Notes under the pieces: generated by a model | The model's input: the letters and a program-made list of their open reading frames with translations, nothing else | The model's database searches: none | What the model was told of the DNA's origin: nothing | Shown here: positions 16,455 to 24,223 of the stretch, piece by piece | Layout: every line of letters starts with the position of its first letter | How positions within the stretch are numbered: the stretch's first letter is position 1 | Program-made: the position numbers and the translations under genes | Assembly (NCBI GenBank): GCA_040384665.1 | Contig: JAZKIY010000002.1 | Coordinates: forward strand, 1 to 64,000 | Length of the DNA stretch: 64,000 nt | Source: PCRC01 sp040384665 | Lineage (GTDB): Bacteria; Pseudomonadota; Gammaproteobacteria; Burkholderiales; Burkholderiaceae_C | Direction of reading: 5' to 3'

Positions 16455-19001
16455 ATGAAAACCAAGTGCGTTCGGACACCAGAGGGAGGAAGCATACCGT
16501 TTCCCGCAAAGCTGTTGTCGCTGGCCATCCTTTCCGTTTTGAACGCTTCTGCGCTTGCGCAGGAAGTGCCAGCGCTTGGCGAGGTGACCGTGATCGGCAC
16601 CACGCCATTGGCGGGTTTTGGCGTGCCCAAGGAACAGATCCCTGCCAACGTGCAGAACGCGACTGCCGACGATATCCAGCGCAGCGGTGCGAACGACCTG
16701 TCGGATTTCATGAACCGCAACCTTGGGAGCGTGCACGTCAACGAGATCACCAACAACCCCTACGCACCCGACGTCAACTACCGCGGCTACACCGCCTCGC
16801 CGCTGCTGGGTACGCCGCAAGGCCTGTCGATCTACTTCGACGGCGTGCGCCTGAACCAGCCCTTTGGCGATGTGGTCAGTTGGGACCTGATTCCCAAGGC
16901 CGCCATCTCCACCATCACGCTGATGCCCGGCTCCAACCCGCTGTATGGCCTGAACACGCTGGGCGGTGCGATCGCGTTGACGACCAAGGACGGCATCAAC
17001 AACCCCGGCACATCGCTGCAGTTGCTGGCCGGCAGCAACCGCCGACGCTCGCTTGAACTGGAAACAGGTGGCTCCAACGCCAACGGCCTGCACTGGTACA
17101 GCACCGGTACGCTGTTCCGCGAAAACGGTTGGCGCGACGAATCACCCAGTCGTGTCGGTCAGTTCTTCGGCAAGGTCGGCCACAAGGACCGCACGGGCGA
17201 CGTCAACCTGTCGCTCGCGTATGCCGACAACTCGCTGTACGGCAACGGCCTGCAAGAGCAACGTCTGTTGCAGCAGCGCTATGACAGCGTGTTCACCAAG
17301 CCCGACATCACCGACAACAAGTCGCTCTTTCTGAACCTGTCCGGTTCGCGCGAACTGGCCAAAGATGTGAAGTTCTCGGGCAATGCTTACTACCGCCGCC
17401 TGCGCACGGCGACTTTCAACGGTGACATCAACGAAGATTCGCTCGACCAGAACGTCTATCTCAACGCCGCTGGCCGCACCTACCTGCGTGCGCTGCCGGG
17501 CAACCCGTATGGCCTGTCGACCACCTACACAGAGAACGCGACCAACACGCCATTCCCCTACTTGTCTTGTATCTACCAGGCGATGATCCAGGACGAACCC
17601 GGCGAGAAGTGCACCGGCCTGCTGAACCGCTCGTCGACCCGCCAGAGCAACTACGGCGTCACCGGCCAGGTGTCGTTTGCGGGTGACCTCGGTGGCAACC
17701 GCAACCAGTTTGTCGTCGGCGGTGCTTTCGACAAAAGCCGCAGCAATTTCCAGCAGACCGCGCAGCTCGGCTACCTGAACGCCGACCGCGGCGTGACCGG
17801 CATTCCCTACTTCGCCGACGGCGTGACCGGAGGTGACGTGGATGGCGAGCCCTTCGACACCCGCGTCAACCTCGATGGCCGTATCCGCACGGGCAGCGTG
17901 TTCCTCGCCAACACCACCAGCTTCGGTACCAACCTGCACCTGTCGGTGTCGGGCCGCTACAACCACACCGAGGTCAACAACCGCGACTTCATCACGCCGA
18001 CCGGCATCAACTCGCTGAGCGGCAACCACACCTTCAGCCGTTTCAACCCGGCCATCGGGCTGGCCTTCACGCCGTCGCGCGAGATCAGCGTCTACGCAGG
18101 CTACAACGAAGCCAGCCGAGCGCCGACGTCGATCGAACTGGGGTGCGCCAACCCCGACAACGAATGCAAGCTGCCCAACGCACTGGCCGGTGATCCGCCG
18201 CTGAACCAAGTGGTGTCCAAAACCATCGAAGCCGGCCTGCGCGGCCGCGTGGGCAGCAACCTGTCGTGGAACGCCGGCGTGTTCCGTTCGGAAAATCGCG
18301 ACGACATTCTGTTCGTGGCCGGCAGCACGCCCGGTTTCGGCTACTTCAAGAATTTCGGCAAGACCCGCCGCCAAGGCATTGAGCTGGGCATGAACGGCCG
18401 CAGCAGCGGCTTCCATTTCGGCGCCAACTACACCTACCTGCTGGCCACCTTCCAAACACCGGATTCGTTTACCGCCAACGCCAACAGCTCGAACGGCCCA
18501 GCGGCCGCTGGCAGCCCAGGTCTGGAAGGCGCTGTCACTGTGCGTCCCGGTGACAGCATTCCGCTGATCCCGCGCCACCTGCTCAAGGTCAACGCCGACT
18601 ACCAAGTCAATGCCGCATGGTCTCTGGGCCTGAATGTGGTTGCCGTGTCCAGCTCGCTGGCGCGCGGCAACGAAAACGGGGGGCATCAGCCCGACGGCCG
18701 TTTCTACATCGGCTCTGGCCGCAGCGGCGGCTACGGCGTCCTGAACTTCACCACGAACTACCGCGCGACGCCGCAGCTCGAGTTCTTTGCGCAGGTCAAC
18801 AACCTGCTGGATCGCGAGTATGCGTCGGCCGCCCAGCTCGGCGCCACGCCGATCTCTGCCAGCGGCGCCTTCCAGGCCCGTCCGTTCGGCGGCTCTGGCG
18901 CGGCCGGTTTTCCGCTGCAAAACTCGACCTTCTACGCACCCGGCGCTCCGCGCGCGCTGTTTGTCGGTTTGCGCTACCAGTTCGACAAGCCAGCGCAATA
19001 G
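16455..19001 (+). CDS. TonB-dependent receptor of the quinoprotein cluster
   Basis: Outer-membrane receptor of 848 aa from the ATG at 16455 (signal peptide cut after ASALAQ). TonB-box-like region GEVTVIGTTPL, plug domain with YFDGVRLNQPFGDVVSWDLIP and PLYGLNTLGGAI, then a large barrel ending LFVGLRYQFDKPAQ. It is unlike the PqqU-type receptor, so it has another cargo. In lanthanide-using methylotrophs a TonB receptor (LutH, LanA) imports the metal or its chelator; this gene lies directly upstream of the SoxYZ-like, MBL and lanthanide-type dehydrogenase genes. Cargo is therefore a guess: lanthanide-chelator, iron-chelator or PQQ. A perfect hairpin (GCACGCCG/CGGCGTGC, 19014-19031) without a T run follows the stop. 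Confidence 0.85.
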   Translation: MKTKCVRTPEGGSIPFPAKLLSLAILSVLNASALAQEVPALGEVTVIGTTPLAGFGVPKEQIPANVQNATADDIQRSGANDLSDFMNRNLGSVHVNEITNNPYAPDVNYRGYTASPLLGTPQGLSIYFDGVRLNQPFGDVVSWDLIPKAAISTITLMPGSNPLYGLNTLGGAIALTTKDGINNPGTSLQLLAGSNRRRSLELETGGSNANGLHWYSTGTLFRENGWRDESPSRVGQFFGKVGHKDRTGDVNLSLAYADNSLYGNGLQEQRLLQQRYDSVFTKPDITDNKSLFLNLSGSRELAKDVKFSGNAYYRRLRTATFNGDINEDSLDQNVYLNAAGRTYLRALPGNPYGLSTTYTENATNTPFPYLSCIYQAMIQDEPGEKCTGLLNRSSTRQSNYGVTGQVSFAGDLGGNRNQFVVGGAFDKSRSNFQQTAQLGYLNADRGVTGIPYFADGVTGGDVDGEPFDTRVNLDGRIRTGSVFLANTTSFGTNLHLSVSGRYNHTEVNNRDFITPTGINSLSGNHTFSRFNPAIGLAFTPSREISVYAGYNEASRAPTSIELGCANPDNECKLPNALAGDPPLNQVVSKTIEAGLRGRVGSNLSWNAGVFRSENRDDILFVAGSTPGFGYFKNFGKTRRQGIELGMNGRSSGFHFGANYTYLLATFQTPDSFTANANSSNGPAAAGSPGLEGAVTVRPGDSIPLIPRHLLKVNADYQVNAAWSLGLNVVAVSSSLARGNENGGHQPDGRFYIGSGRSGGYGVLNFTTNYRATPQLEFFAQVNNLLDREYASAAQLGATPISASGAFQARPFGGSGAAGFPLQNSTFYAPGAPRALFVGLRYQFDKPAQ

Positions 19002-19101
19002 TCCTGCCGGGCCGCACGCCGTCCGGCGTGCGCGCTGGCTTTGCAGGTACGATGTGGCGAAAATTGCGGGCGCTGTTCGCAAGACAGGGGACAAATACAT
19101 C

Positions 19102-19911
19102 GTGTTGTTTCAATTGCGTTCGCTTCGACGGCTGTCGGAAACCGCATTGCTTGCGCTGCTGCTGGGTGCTGTGGGCCAGGCGCTGGCAGCGCCATCGTCC
19201 GAAGACCCCTTCCAGTCAACGCAGTGGCCGCAACTGCGTCAGGAATTCCTGGGTTCGGGCCAGGCCGTTTTTGATGCCCGGGTCAAGGTGGTCGGTCCAC
19301 GCTTTGCCGACGACCCGATGAACGTGCCGGTCGCGGTCGATGCCTCCGCACTGGTGGCCGATGGCCTGCAAGTTGTCAGGATGGTGGTGGTGGTGGAGCG
19401 CAACCCCATCCGCAAGGTGCTGGAGTTCATGCCCGACGGTGTGCTGCCTCGGCTCGCCTTTCGATTCAAGCTGGAGCAGGCGTCGCCGGTGCGGGTTGCC
19501 GTGCTCGATGACCGTGGCCTCTGGCATATCGGCGGCGTGCAGATTGATGCCTCTGGCGGCGGCTGTACGGTGGCCGGCGCGACCCGGGCCGATGGCTCCT
19601 GGAGCCGGACCCTGAACAACGTCCAGACGCGGTTTTTCCAGGACATTCTTGGCGGGTCTGCGGCACGCCTTCGGATGCGCATCATGCACCCCATGGACAC
19701 TGGCCTGGTCGCCGGAATCCCTGCCTTCTACATCGAACACATCACGCTGTCCGACCCTGCCGGGCGGTCTGTGCTGCGCCTCGCGCTGTACGAACCCGTT
19801 GCGGAGAACCCGACCTTTTCTTTCGACTTCGGCAGCCGCCCTCGCACGGCGCTGCAGCTCACGGGTTCTGACAACAACGGCAACCGCGTTGCAGCTGAGG
19901 TTGCGCCGTGA
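19102..19911 (+). CDS. Quinoprotein-associated SoxYZ-like carrier protein
   Basis: Exported protein of about 269 aa. The likely start is GTG at 19102, with AGGGGA upstream, because no ATG precedes the signal peptide (LRRLSETALLALLLGAVGQALA). The mature part holds a SoxY-like half (PRFADDPMNVPVAVDASAL), a Cys in ASGGGCTVAGA and a SoxZ-like half (MRIMHPMDTGL, IPAFYIEHITL). This order matches the SoxYZ-like carriers found with quinoprotein dehydrogenases. In Sox systems such proteins carry substrates on Cys; here the cargo is unknown. It overlaps the next gene by 4 bases. Confidence 0.8.
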   Translation: MLFQLRSLRRLSETALLALLLGAVGQALAAPSSEDPFQSTQWPQLRQEFLGSGQAVFDARVKVVGPRFADDPMNVPVAVDASALVADGLQVVRMVVVVERNPIRKVLEFMPDGVLPRLAFRFKLEQASPVRVAVLDDRGLWHIGGVQIDASGGGCTVAGATRADGSWSRTLNNVQTRFFQDILGGSAARLRMRIMHPMDTGLVAGIPAFYIEHITLSDPAGRSVLRLALYEPVAENPTFSFDFGSRPRTALQLTGSDNNGNRVAAEVAP

Positions 19912-20864
19912 ACCCGTTGCGCCATCTGGCCGGTGCCACTGTACTGGCGCTGTGCAGCGCAGGTGTTTTTGCGCAGGCGCCTGATTACCAACTCAAGGCC
20001 AGGGCGGTGGCCAAGGACACCTGGGTGATTGAAGGCGCCAACGAAGATTTTTCCCGGCAAAACGGCTGCAACATCATCAACACGGGGTTCATCGTCACCT
20101 CGGCCGGTACGCTGGTCATCAATACCGGACCTTCGCGGCAGTACGGTGAGCAGCAGCGCAGGCTGATCCAGCGCACCACCAGCCAGCCCGTGGTGGCCGT
20201 CTTCAACCTCAACCTGCACCCCGATTACTTCTTCGGTAACCAGGCCTGGGTCGACGTACCGAGCTTCGCGTTGCCCGGCAGCCGCCGTGGCATGCAGGCC
20301 GAAGGGGGTGCCTATGCCGACAACCTCTACAAGTTGTGCGGCGACTGGATGCTGGGCACGGATTCCACGCCTGCCGCACTGCCGCTGGAGCCTGCCACCC
20401 GGCAATGGGGTGACCACCAGATTGTTCTCAAGCGGCTGCACGGCCACACCTCCGATGACCTGGTGTTGCTCGACAAATCCACCGGGGTGGTTTTTGCGGG
20501 TGGGCTGGTTTTTGCGAACAGGGCGCCGACCACGCCGCATGCAGATGTTGCGGCGTGGCTGGACAGCCTGCAACGGTTGGAAAAAGAGATGGCCGACCTG
20601 CCGGCCAGCGTGGTGGTCCCCAGCCACGGGCCGGTCGACCGGGGGCGCGCAGGGTTGGCCCAGACCCGGCGTTACATCACCTGGCTTGATGCCGCGCTCC
20701 GGACGGCAGCATTGCAGGGGCTGGATTTGGTGGAAGCCATGCAGTTGCCACTACCCGCCGAATTCCGGGGATTTGCGGCCCTGGAGGCTGAATTTCCACG
20801 CAGCGTTGTTCATCTTTACCCGGCGTACGAGAAGAAGGCACTGGCGGGCGATTTGCAGAAGTGA
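19908..20864 (+). CDS. MBL-fold protein of the quinoprotein relay type, altered metal motif
   Basis: Exported protein of 318 aa (signal cut near VFAQAP) with a metallo-beta-lactamase fold, co-translated with the SoxYZ-like gene. The usual metal motif N-T-H-x-H-x-D-H reads NLNLHPDYFFGN here: the first His is Asn and the last is Tyr, so only part of the standard two-zinc site remains. Later HGHTSDD and VVPSHGPVD supply further His. It belongs with the zinc metallohydrolase-like proteins that accompany quinoprotein dehydrogenases. It may bind one metal, or have lost hydrolase activity. Confidence 0.75.
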   Translation: MNPLRHLAGATVLALCSAGVFAQAPDYQLKARAVAKDTWVIEGANEDFSRQNGCNIINTGFIVTSAGTLVINTGPSRQYGEQQRRLIQRTTSQPVVAVFNLNLHPDYFFGNQAWVDVPSFALPGSRRGMQAEGGAYADNLYKLCGDWMLGTDSTPAALPLEPATRQWGDHQIVLKRLHGHTSDDLVLLDKSTGVVFAGGLVFANRAPTTPHADVAAWLDSLQRLEKEMADLPASVVVPSHGPVDRGRAGLAQTRRYITWLDAALRTAALQGLDLVEAMQLPLPAEFRGFAALEAEFPRSVVHLYPAYEKKALAGDLQK

Positions 20865-20988
20865 AACGCCTGCCATTGGCGTTCACATTTGGAGCAATTG
20901 GTAGAGCCCGGTACACCGGCATTCTCCGCTTGGCACAGGCACTGTCGCCAATAGGCAATTTTCCCGAGTTTTATGGGGTGGTGATGGC

Positions 20989-21004
20989 TGGCATGGAATT
21001 TGCC
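20989..21004 (+). promoter_or_regulatory. Candidate sigma-54 promoter of the PQQ dehydrogenase
   Basis: TGGCAT, 5 bases, TTGCC: GG-N10-GC with near-consensus boxes. Transcription would start near 21015, about 87 bases before the dehydrogenase ATG. It supports control by the AcoR-like activator. Confidence 0.65.
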
Positions 21005-21101
21005 CTTTACGGTTGGCTCAACGTCGCTGCGCATCCGCCAGAGACGGAGTTACAGGCCATTCTTGGATGGTCCCACAATCACTAAAAGGAGATAAAAAAC
21101 C

Positions 21102-22829
21102 ATGCGGAAACTACTTCTCTCAGCCTTGGTTCTGGCGGCGGTCAGCAGCCTGAGCGTTCAGGCCGCTGTCACCGACAGCATGATCGAGCAGGAGGCGAAA
21201 ACGGGCAAAGAAGTTCTTTCTTACGGCCTGGGTACCCGCGGTCAACGGTTTTCGCCGCTGACGCAAATCAACACCAAGTCGATCAAGACGCTGACGCCGG
21301 CATGGAGCTTCTCCTTCGGTGGTGAAAAGCAGCGTGGTCAGGAATCCCAGCCGCTGATCAACAACGGCAAGATGTTCGTGACCGGGTCCTACTCGCGCAT
21401 TTTTGCGATCGACACCAAGACCGGCAAGAAGCTCTGGAAGTATGAGCACCGCCTGCCCGAAGGCATCATGCCTTGCTGCGACGTGGTGAACCGCGGTGCT
21501 GCGCTGTACGACAACCTCGTCATCTTCGGCACGCTGGACGCACAACTGGTCGCGCTCGACCAGAACACCGGCAAGGTCGTCTGGAAAGAAAAGATTGACG
21601 ACTTCGCCGCTGGTTACAGCTACACGGCCGCACCGCTGATTGCCAAGGGCCTGCTCCTGACCGGCGTGTCCGGTGGCGAGTTTGGCGTGGTAGGCCGCAT
21701 TGAAGCGCGTGATCCCAAGACCGGAAAAATGGTCTGGAGCCGCCCAACCGTTGAAGGCCACATGGGCACGCTCAATGGCAAGGACAACGGCATCACCGGC
21801 ACCACCAACGCAACCTGGCCTGGTGAACTGTGGAAGACCGGCGGCGCTGCCACCTGGCTGGGCGGTACCTACGATCCCGACACCGGACTGGCGTACTTCG
21901 GTACCGGTAACCCCGGCCCCTGGAACAGCCACCTGCGCAAGGGTGACAACCTGTACTCGTGCTCCACGGTTGCTGTCGACGTTGCCACCGGCAAGATCGT
22001 CTGGCACTACCAGAACACCCCCAACGACGGTTGGGACTTCGACGGCGTGAACGAGTTCGTGACCTTCGACATGGACGGCAAGCGCGTCGGCGGCAAGGCT
22101 GACCGCAATGGCTTCTTCTACGTCAACGATGCGAAGACCGGCAAGCTGATCAACGCCTTCCCGTTCGTCAAGAAAGTGACCTGGGCCACCGGCATCGACC
22201 TGAAGAGCGGCCGTCCGAACTACGTTCCTGAAAACCGTCCTGGTGACCCAACCGCTGGCGCCGACGGCAAGAAGGGTTCAACCGTGTTCGCTGCGCCGTC
22301 CTTCCTTGGCGGCAAGAACCAGATGCCCATGGCCTACAGCCCGAAGACTGGCATGTTCTACGTTCCTTCCAACGAATGGGGCATGGACATCTGGAATGAG
22401 CCTGTGAGCTACAAGAAGGGCGCCGCCTACCTGGGCGCTGGCTTCACCATCAAGACCATCAACGACGACTACATCGGCTCATTGCGCGCCATCGACCCCA
22501 AGACCGGCAAGATCGCGTGGGAAGTTAAGAACGGCGCGCCTCTGTGGGGCGGCGTCATGACGACCGCAGGTGACCTGGTGTTCTGGGGCACGCCAGAGGG
22601 CTACCTGAAGGCCGCCGACGCCAAGACCGGCAAGGTCGTGTGGCAGTTCCAGACTGGTTCCGGCATTGTGGCGCCACCTGTCACCTGGCAGGAAGGCGAT
22701 ACGCAGTACCTCGCCGTGGTGTCCGGTTGGGGTGGTGCGGTACCGCTGTGGGGCGGCGACGTTGCAAGCAAGGTGAACTACCTCGAGCAGGGTGGCTCGG
22801 TGTGGGTGTTCAAGCTCGCTGGCAAGTAA
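21102..22829 (+). CDS. PQQ-dependent alcohol dehydrogenase, lanthanide type (PedH/ExaF-like)
   Basis: Periplasmic quinoprotein of 575 aa (signal cut near VQA) with the eight-bladed propeller and repeated DPKTGK..W motifs. It oxidises primary alcohols using PQQ and passes electrons to a cytochrome c. Active-site parts, in precursor numbering: adjacent cysteines Cys125-Cys126 (MPCCDVV), Glu193 (GGEFG), Asn270 (GTGNPGPWN), catalytic Asp312 and a second Asp314 in NDGWDFDGVNE. In the known enzymes this second Asp marks lanthanide-dependent XoxF, ExaF and PedH, while calcium enzymes have Ala (MxaF) or Ser (ExaA/PedE). The N-terminus and length are closer to the ethanol-type enzymes than to XoxF. 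No calcium-type paralogue is in the window. A sigma-54-like promoter precedes and a strong terminator follows. Confidence 0.93.
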   Translation: MRKLLLSALVLAAVSSLSVQAAVTDSMIEQEAKTGKEVLSYGLGTRGQRFSPLTQINTKSIKTLTPAWSFSFGGEKQRGQESQPLINNGKMFVTGSYSRIFAIDTKTGKKLWKYEHRLPEGIMPCCDVVNRGAALYDNLVIFGTLDAQLVALDQNTGKVVWKEKIDDFAAGYSYTAAPLIAKGLLLTGVSGGEFGVVGRIEARDPKTGKMVWSRPTVEGHMGTLNGKDNGITGTTNATWPGELWKTGGAATWLGGTYDPDTGLAYFGTGNPGPWNSHLRKGDNLYSCSTVAVDVATGKIVWHYQNTPNDGWDFDGVNEFVTFDMDGKRVGGKADRNGFFYVNDAKTGKLINAFPFVKKVTWATGIDLKSGRPNYVPENRPGDPTAGADGKKGSTVFAAPSFLGGKNQMPMAYSPKTGMFYVPSNEWGMDIWNEPVSYKKGAAYLGAGFTIKTINDDYIGSLRAIDPKTGKIAWEVKNGAPLWGGVMTTAGDLVFWGTPEGYLKAADAKTGKVVWQFQTGSGIVAPPVTWQEGDTQYLAVVSGWGGAVPLWGGDVASKVNYLEQGGSVWVFKLAGK

Positions 22830-22839
22830 TTTGCTAATT

Positions 22840-22878
22840 AAAGGGGGGATGCCGGCAACGGCATCCCCCCTTTTTTTT
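22840..22878 (+). terminator. Strong terminator after the PQQ dehydrogenase
   Basis: AAGGGGGGATGCCG and CGGCATCCCCCCTT form a perfect 14-bp stem with loop GCAA and a run of eight T. Confidence 0.95.
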
Positions 22879-22938
22879 GAAAACTGTGGACTGTGAAAAT
22901 CTTCCAATCCGCGCAAGCGGCCTAACCTGAAAAAAATC

Positions 22939-23277
22939 ATGAGTTGCAAGAAAAGAATGCTGGGCGCCATGCTGGTGTGCCTGTCCATCACCGCCTGTGC
23001 GGGCGAGGCCAAAGTCGCCAAGGACAACCCTGCCGCCAAGGAACTGGCCAACAAAAACGGATGCATGTCGTGCCACGACATTGGCTCCAAGATCATCGGC
23101 CCTTCGTTTGTGCAGATCGCCGAAAAATACAAGGGCCAGGCCGATGCTTCTGCCGTGTTGGTGAAGAAGGTCAAGGAAGGTGGAAAAGGCGTGTGGGGCC
23201 GTATCCCCATGCCTGCCAACGAAAATGTGCCGGAAAAAGACCTGTCCACGATGGTCGGTTGGATTCTTGCGCAGTAG
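22939..23277 (+). CDS. Small class I cytochrome c (c551/c552 type)
   Basis: Protein of 112 aa with one haem site (GCMSCHDIGSK) and an axial Met in IPMPANENV, as in cytochromes c551/c552. The signal ends SITACAGEAK; ITAC fits a lipobox, so it may be membrane-anchored by lipid. It lies 60 bases after the dehydrogenase terminator, so it is probably read from its own promoter. It likely takes electrons from the quinoprotein or PedF to the terminal oxidase. Confidence 0.85.
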   Translation: MSCKKRMLGAMLVCLSITACAGEAKVAKDNPAAKELANKNGCMSCHDIGSKIIGPSFVQIAEKYKGQADASAVLVKKVKEGGKGVWGRIPMPANENVPEKDLSTMVGWILAQ

Positions 23278-23510
23278 TTTTAAGCGCTGAGATCGGCCCC
23301 TGCAGGGGGGGCTTCGTCGCGCTGGGCATTCATGTTCCTTGGTGTCATGCAATGTCACACATACAAAATCTCTGCCAGATTCGGTCTGTAGCTCGCCGTG
23401 CTGTTTTGGCGCCAAAGGCTCGGGGCGCGTCAGCACGCAGCTGCACTTACAATCAATTCAAGCAGGATGGTTGTTCGTAAGTCATTGATTTATAGGCTTT
23501 CTTGTTGCGG
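23278..23510. other. Intergenic region at the right edge of the island
   Basis: No gene is visible. It contains the perfect palindrome CCCCTGCAGGGG (23297-23308) followed by GGCTTCGTCGCGCTGGGC, which looks like part of a Burkholderiales intergenic repeat. The final 34 bases (GTAAGTCATTGATTTATAGG...) lead into the tRNA-like remnant and resemble att-flanking DNA rather than a tRNA 5' half. Confidence 0.45.
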
Positions 23511-23560
23511 TCTGGGCTACGAGCCCAGGGGTGTGGGTTCAATCCCTGCCAGCCGCCCCA
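23511..23560 (+). other. Truncated tRNA-Arg(ACG)-like 3' half, possible att remnant
   Basis: It repeats the 3' half of the tRNA at position 1: anticodon arm CTGGG-CTACGAG-CCCAG (anticodon ACG), T arm with TTCAATC, acceptor strand CAGCCGC and CCCA. No matching 5' half (GCGGCTG, D arm) precedes it. The two copies differ at several bases, including a paired change in the anticodon stem that keeps pairing. Confidence 0.75.
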
Positions 23561-23567
23561 AATTGAT

Positions 23568-23609
23568 AAGGGTTAGCCGTCCATGACCGCTAGCCCTTTT
23601 CTCATTTTT
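23568..23609 (+). terminator. Terminator-like hairpin after the tRNA remnant
   Basis: AAGGGTTAGC and GCTAGCCCTT pair over 10 bp (one G-T pair) around an 11-base loop, followed by TTCTCATTTTT. It ends 35 bases before greB. Confidence 0.65.
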
Positions 23610-23644
23610 CGCACGCAGCAGCGTGTATCGGGAGCCGACACACG

Positions 23645-24214
23645 ATGAGCAAAGCGTTCACCAAAGAAGCCGACAGCGACGACGGTGGCGACGGCGACCT
23701 TGGGTTGCCCGCCCTGCCTGCCGGTGGCAAGAATTACATCACCCCAGAGGGCTATGCAAACCTGCGCGCCGAACTTCTCAACCTGATGGACGACGAGAGG
23801 CCCAAGGTGGTAGAGGCAGTGCATTGGGCCGCCAAGAATGGGGACCGTTCGGAGAACGGTGACTACATTTACGGGAAAAAACGCCTCCGCGAGATCGACC
23901 GCCGCATCCGCTTCCTGAGCAAGCGGCTTGAAATTGCCGAAATCACCGACCCGACGCTGCACCATGGCCGTGACCAGGTGTTTTTTGGCGCGTCTGTCAC
24001 GTATGCCGACGAGGCGGGCCTGTCACGCACGGTGCGGATTGTGGGCATTGACGAGGCCGAAAGCATGCAGGGCGATGTCAGCTGGGTATCGCCTGTGGCA
24101 CGCGCGCTGCTGAAGGCCCGTGAGGGCGATGTGGTGAAGCTGGTGACTCCGAGCGGCGCACACGAGATCGAGGTGCTGCAGGTGAGTTATCCCGCCCCCG
24201 TTGCGAACGGGTAA
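23645..24214 (+). CDS. greB: Transcription elongation factor GreB
   Basis: Cytoplasmic factor of 189 aa that rescues backtracked RNA polymerase by stimulating transcript cleavage. The N-terminal coiled coil contains NGDRSENGDYIYGKKRLREIDRRIRFL, with the acidic DRSENGDY tip that reaches the polymerase active site. The C-terminal FKBP-like domain follows (VFFGASVTYAD...VDEAES, SWVSPVARALL). An acidic N-terminal extension of about 25 residues (EADSDDGGDGD) is longer than in E. coli GreB. It converges on spoT with a 9-base gap and begins the core-genome part of the window. Confidence 0.93.
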   Translation: MSKAFTKEADSDDGGDGDLGLPALPAGGKNYITPEGYANLRAELLNLMDDERPKVVEAVHWAAKNGDRSENGDYIYGKKRLREIDRRIRFLSKRLEIAEITDPTLHHGRDQVFFGASVTYADEAGLSRTVRIVGIDEAESMQGDVSWVSPVARALLKAREGDVVKLVTPSGAHEIEVLQVSYPAPVANG

Positions 24215-24223
24215 GGCGCGGCT

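Noticed and set aside
17142..19100. Long open frame of about 650 codons opposite the second TonB receptor
   Set aside because: It is antisense to a clear receptor gene, has low-complexity Ala/Val/Arg composition and no family motif; a product of high GC.
20861..21085. 74-codon frame after the MBL gene, start overlapping its stop
   Set aside because: It has no family match and contains the sigma-54-like promoter of the dehydrogenase.
23477..23560. Complete tRNA or tmRNA at the right edge of the island
   Set aside because: The anticodon and T arms are present but no 5' acceptor strand (GCGGCTG) or D arm precedes them, and no tmRNA tag frame is visible.
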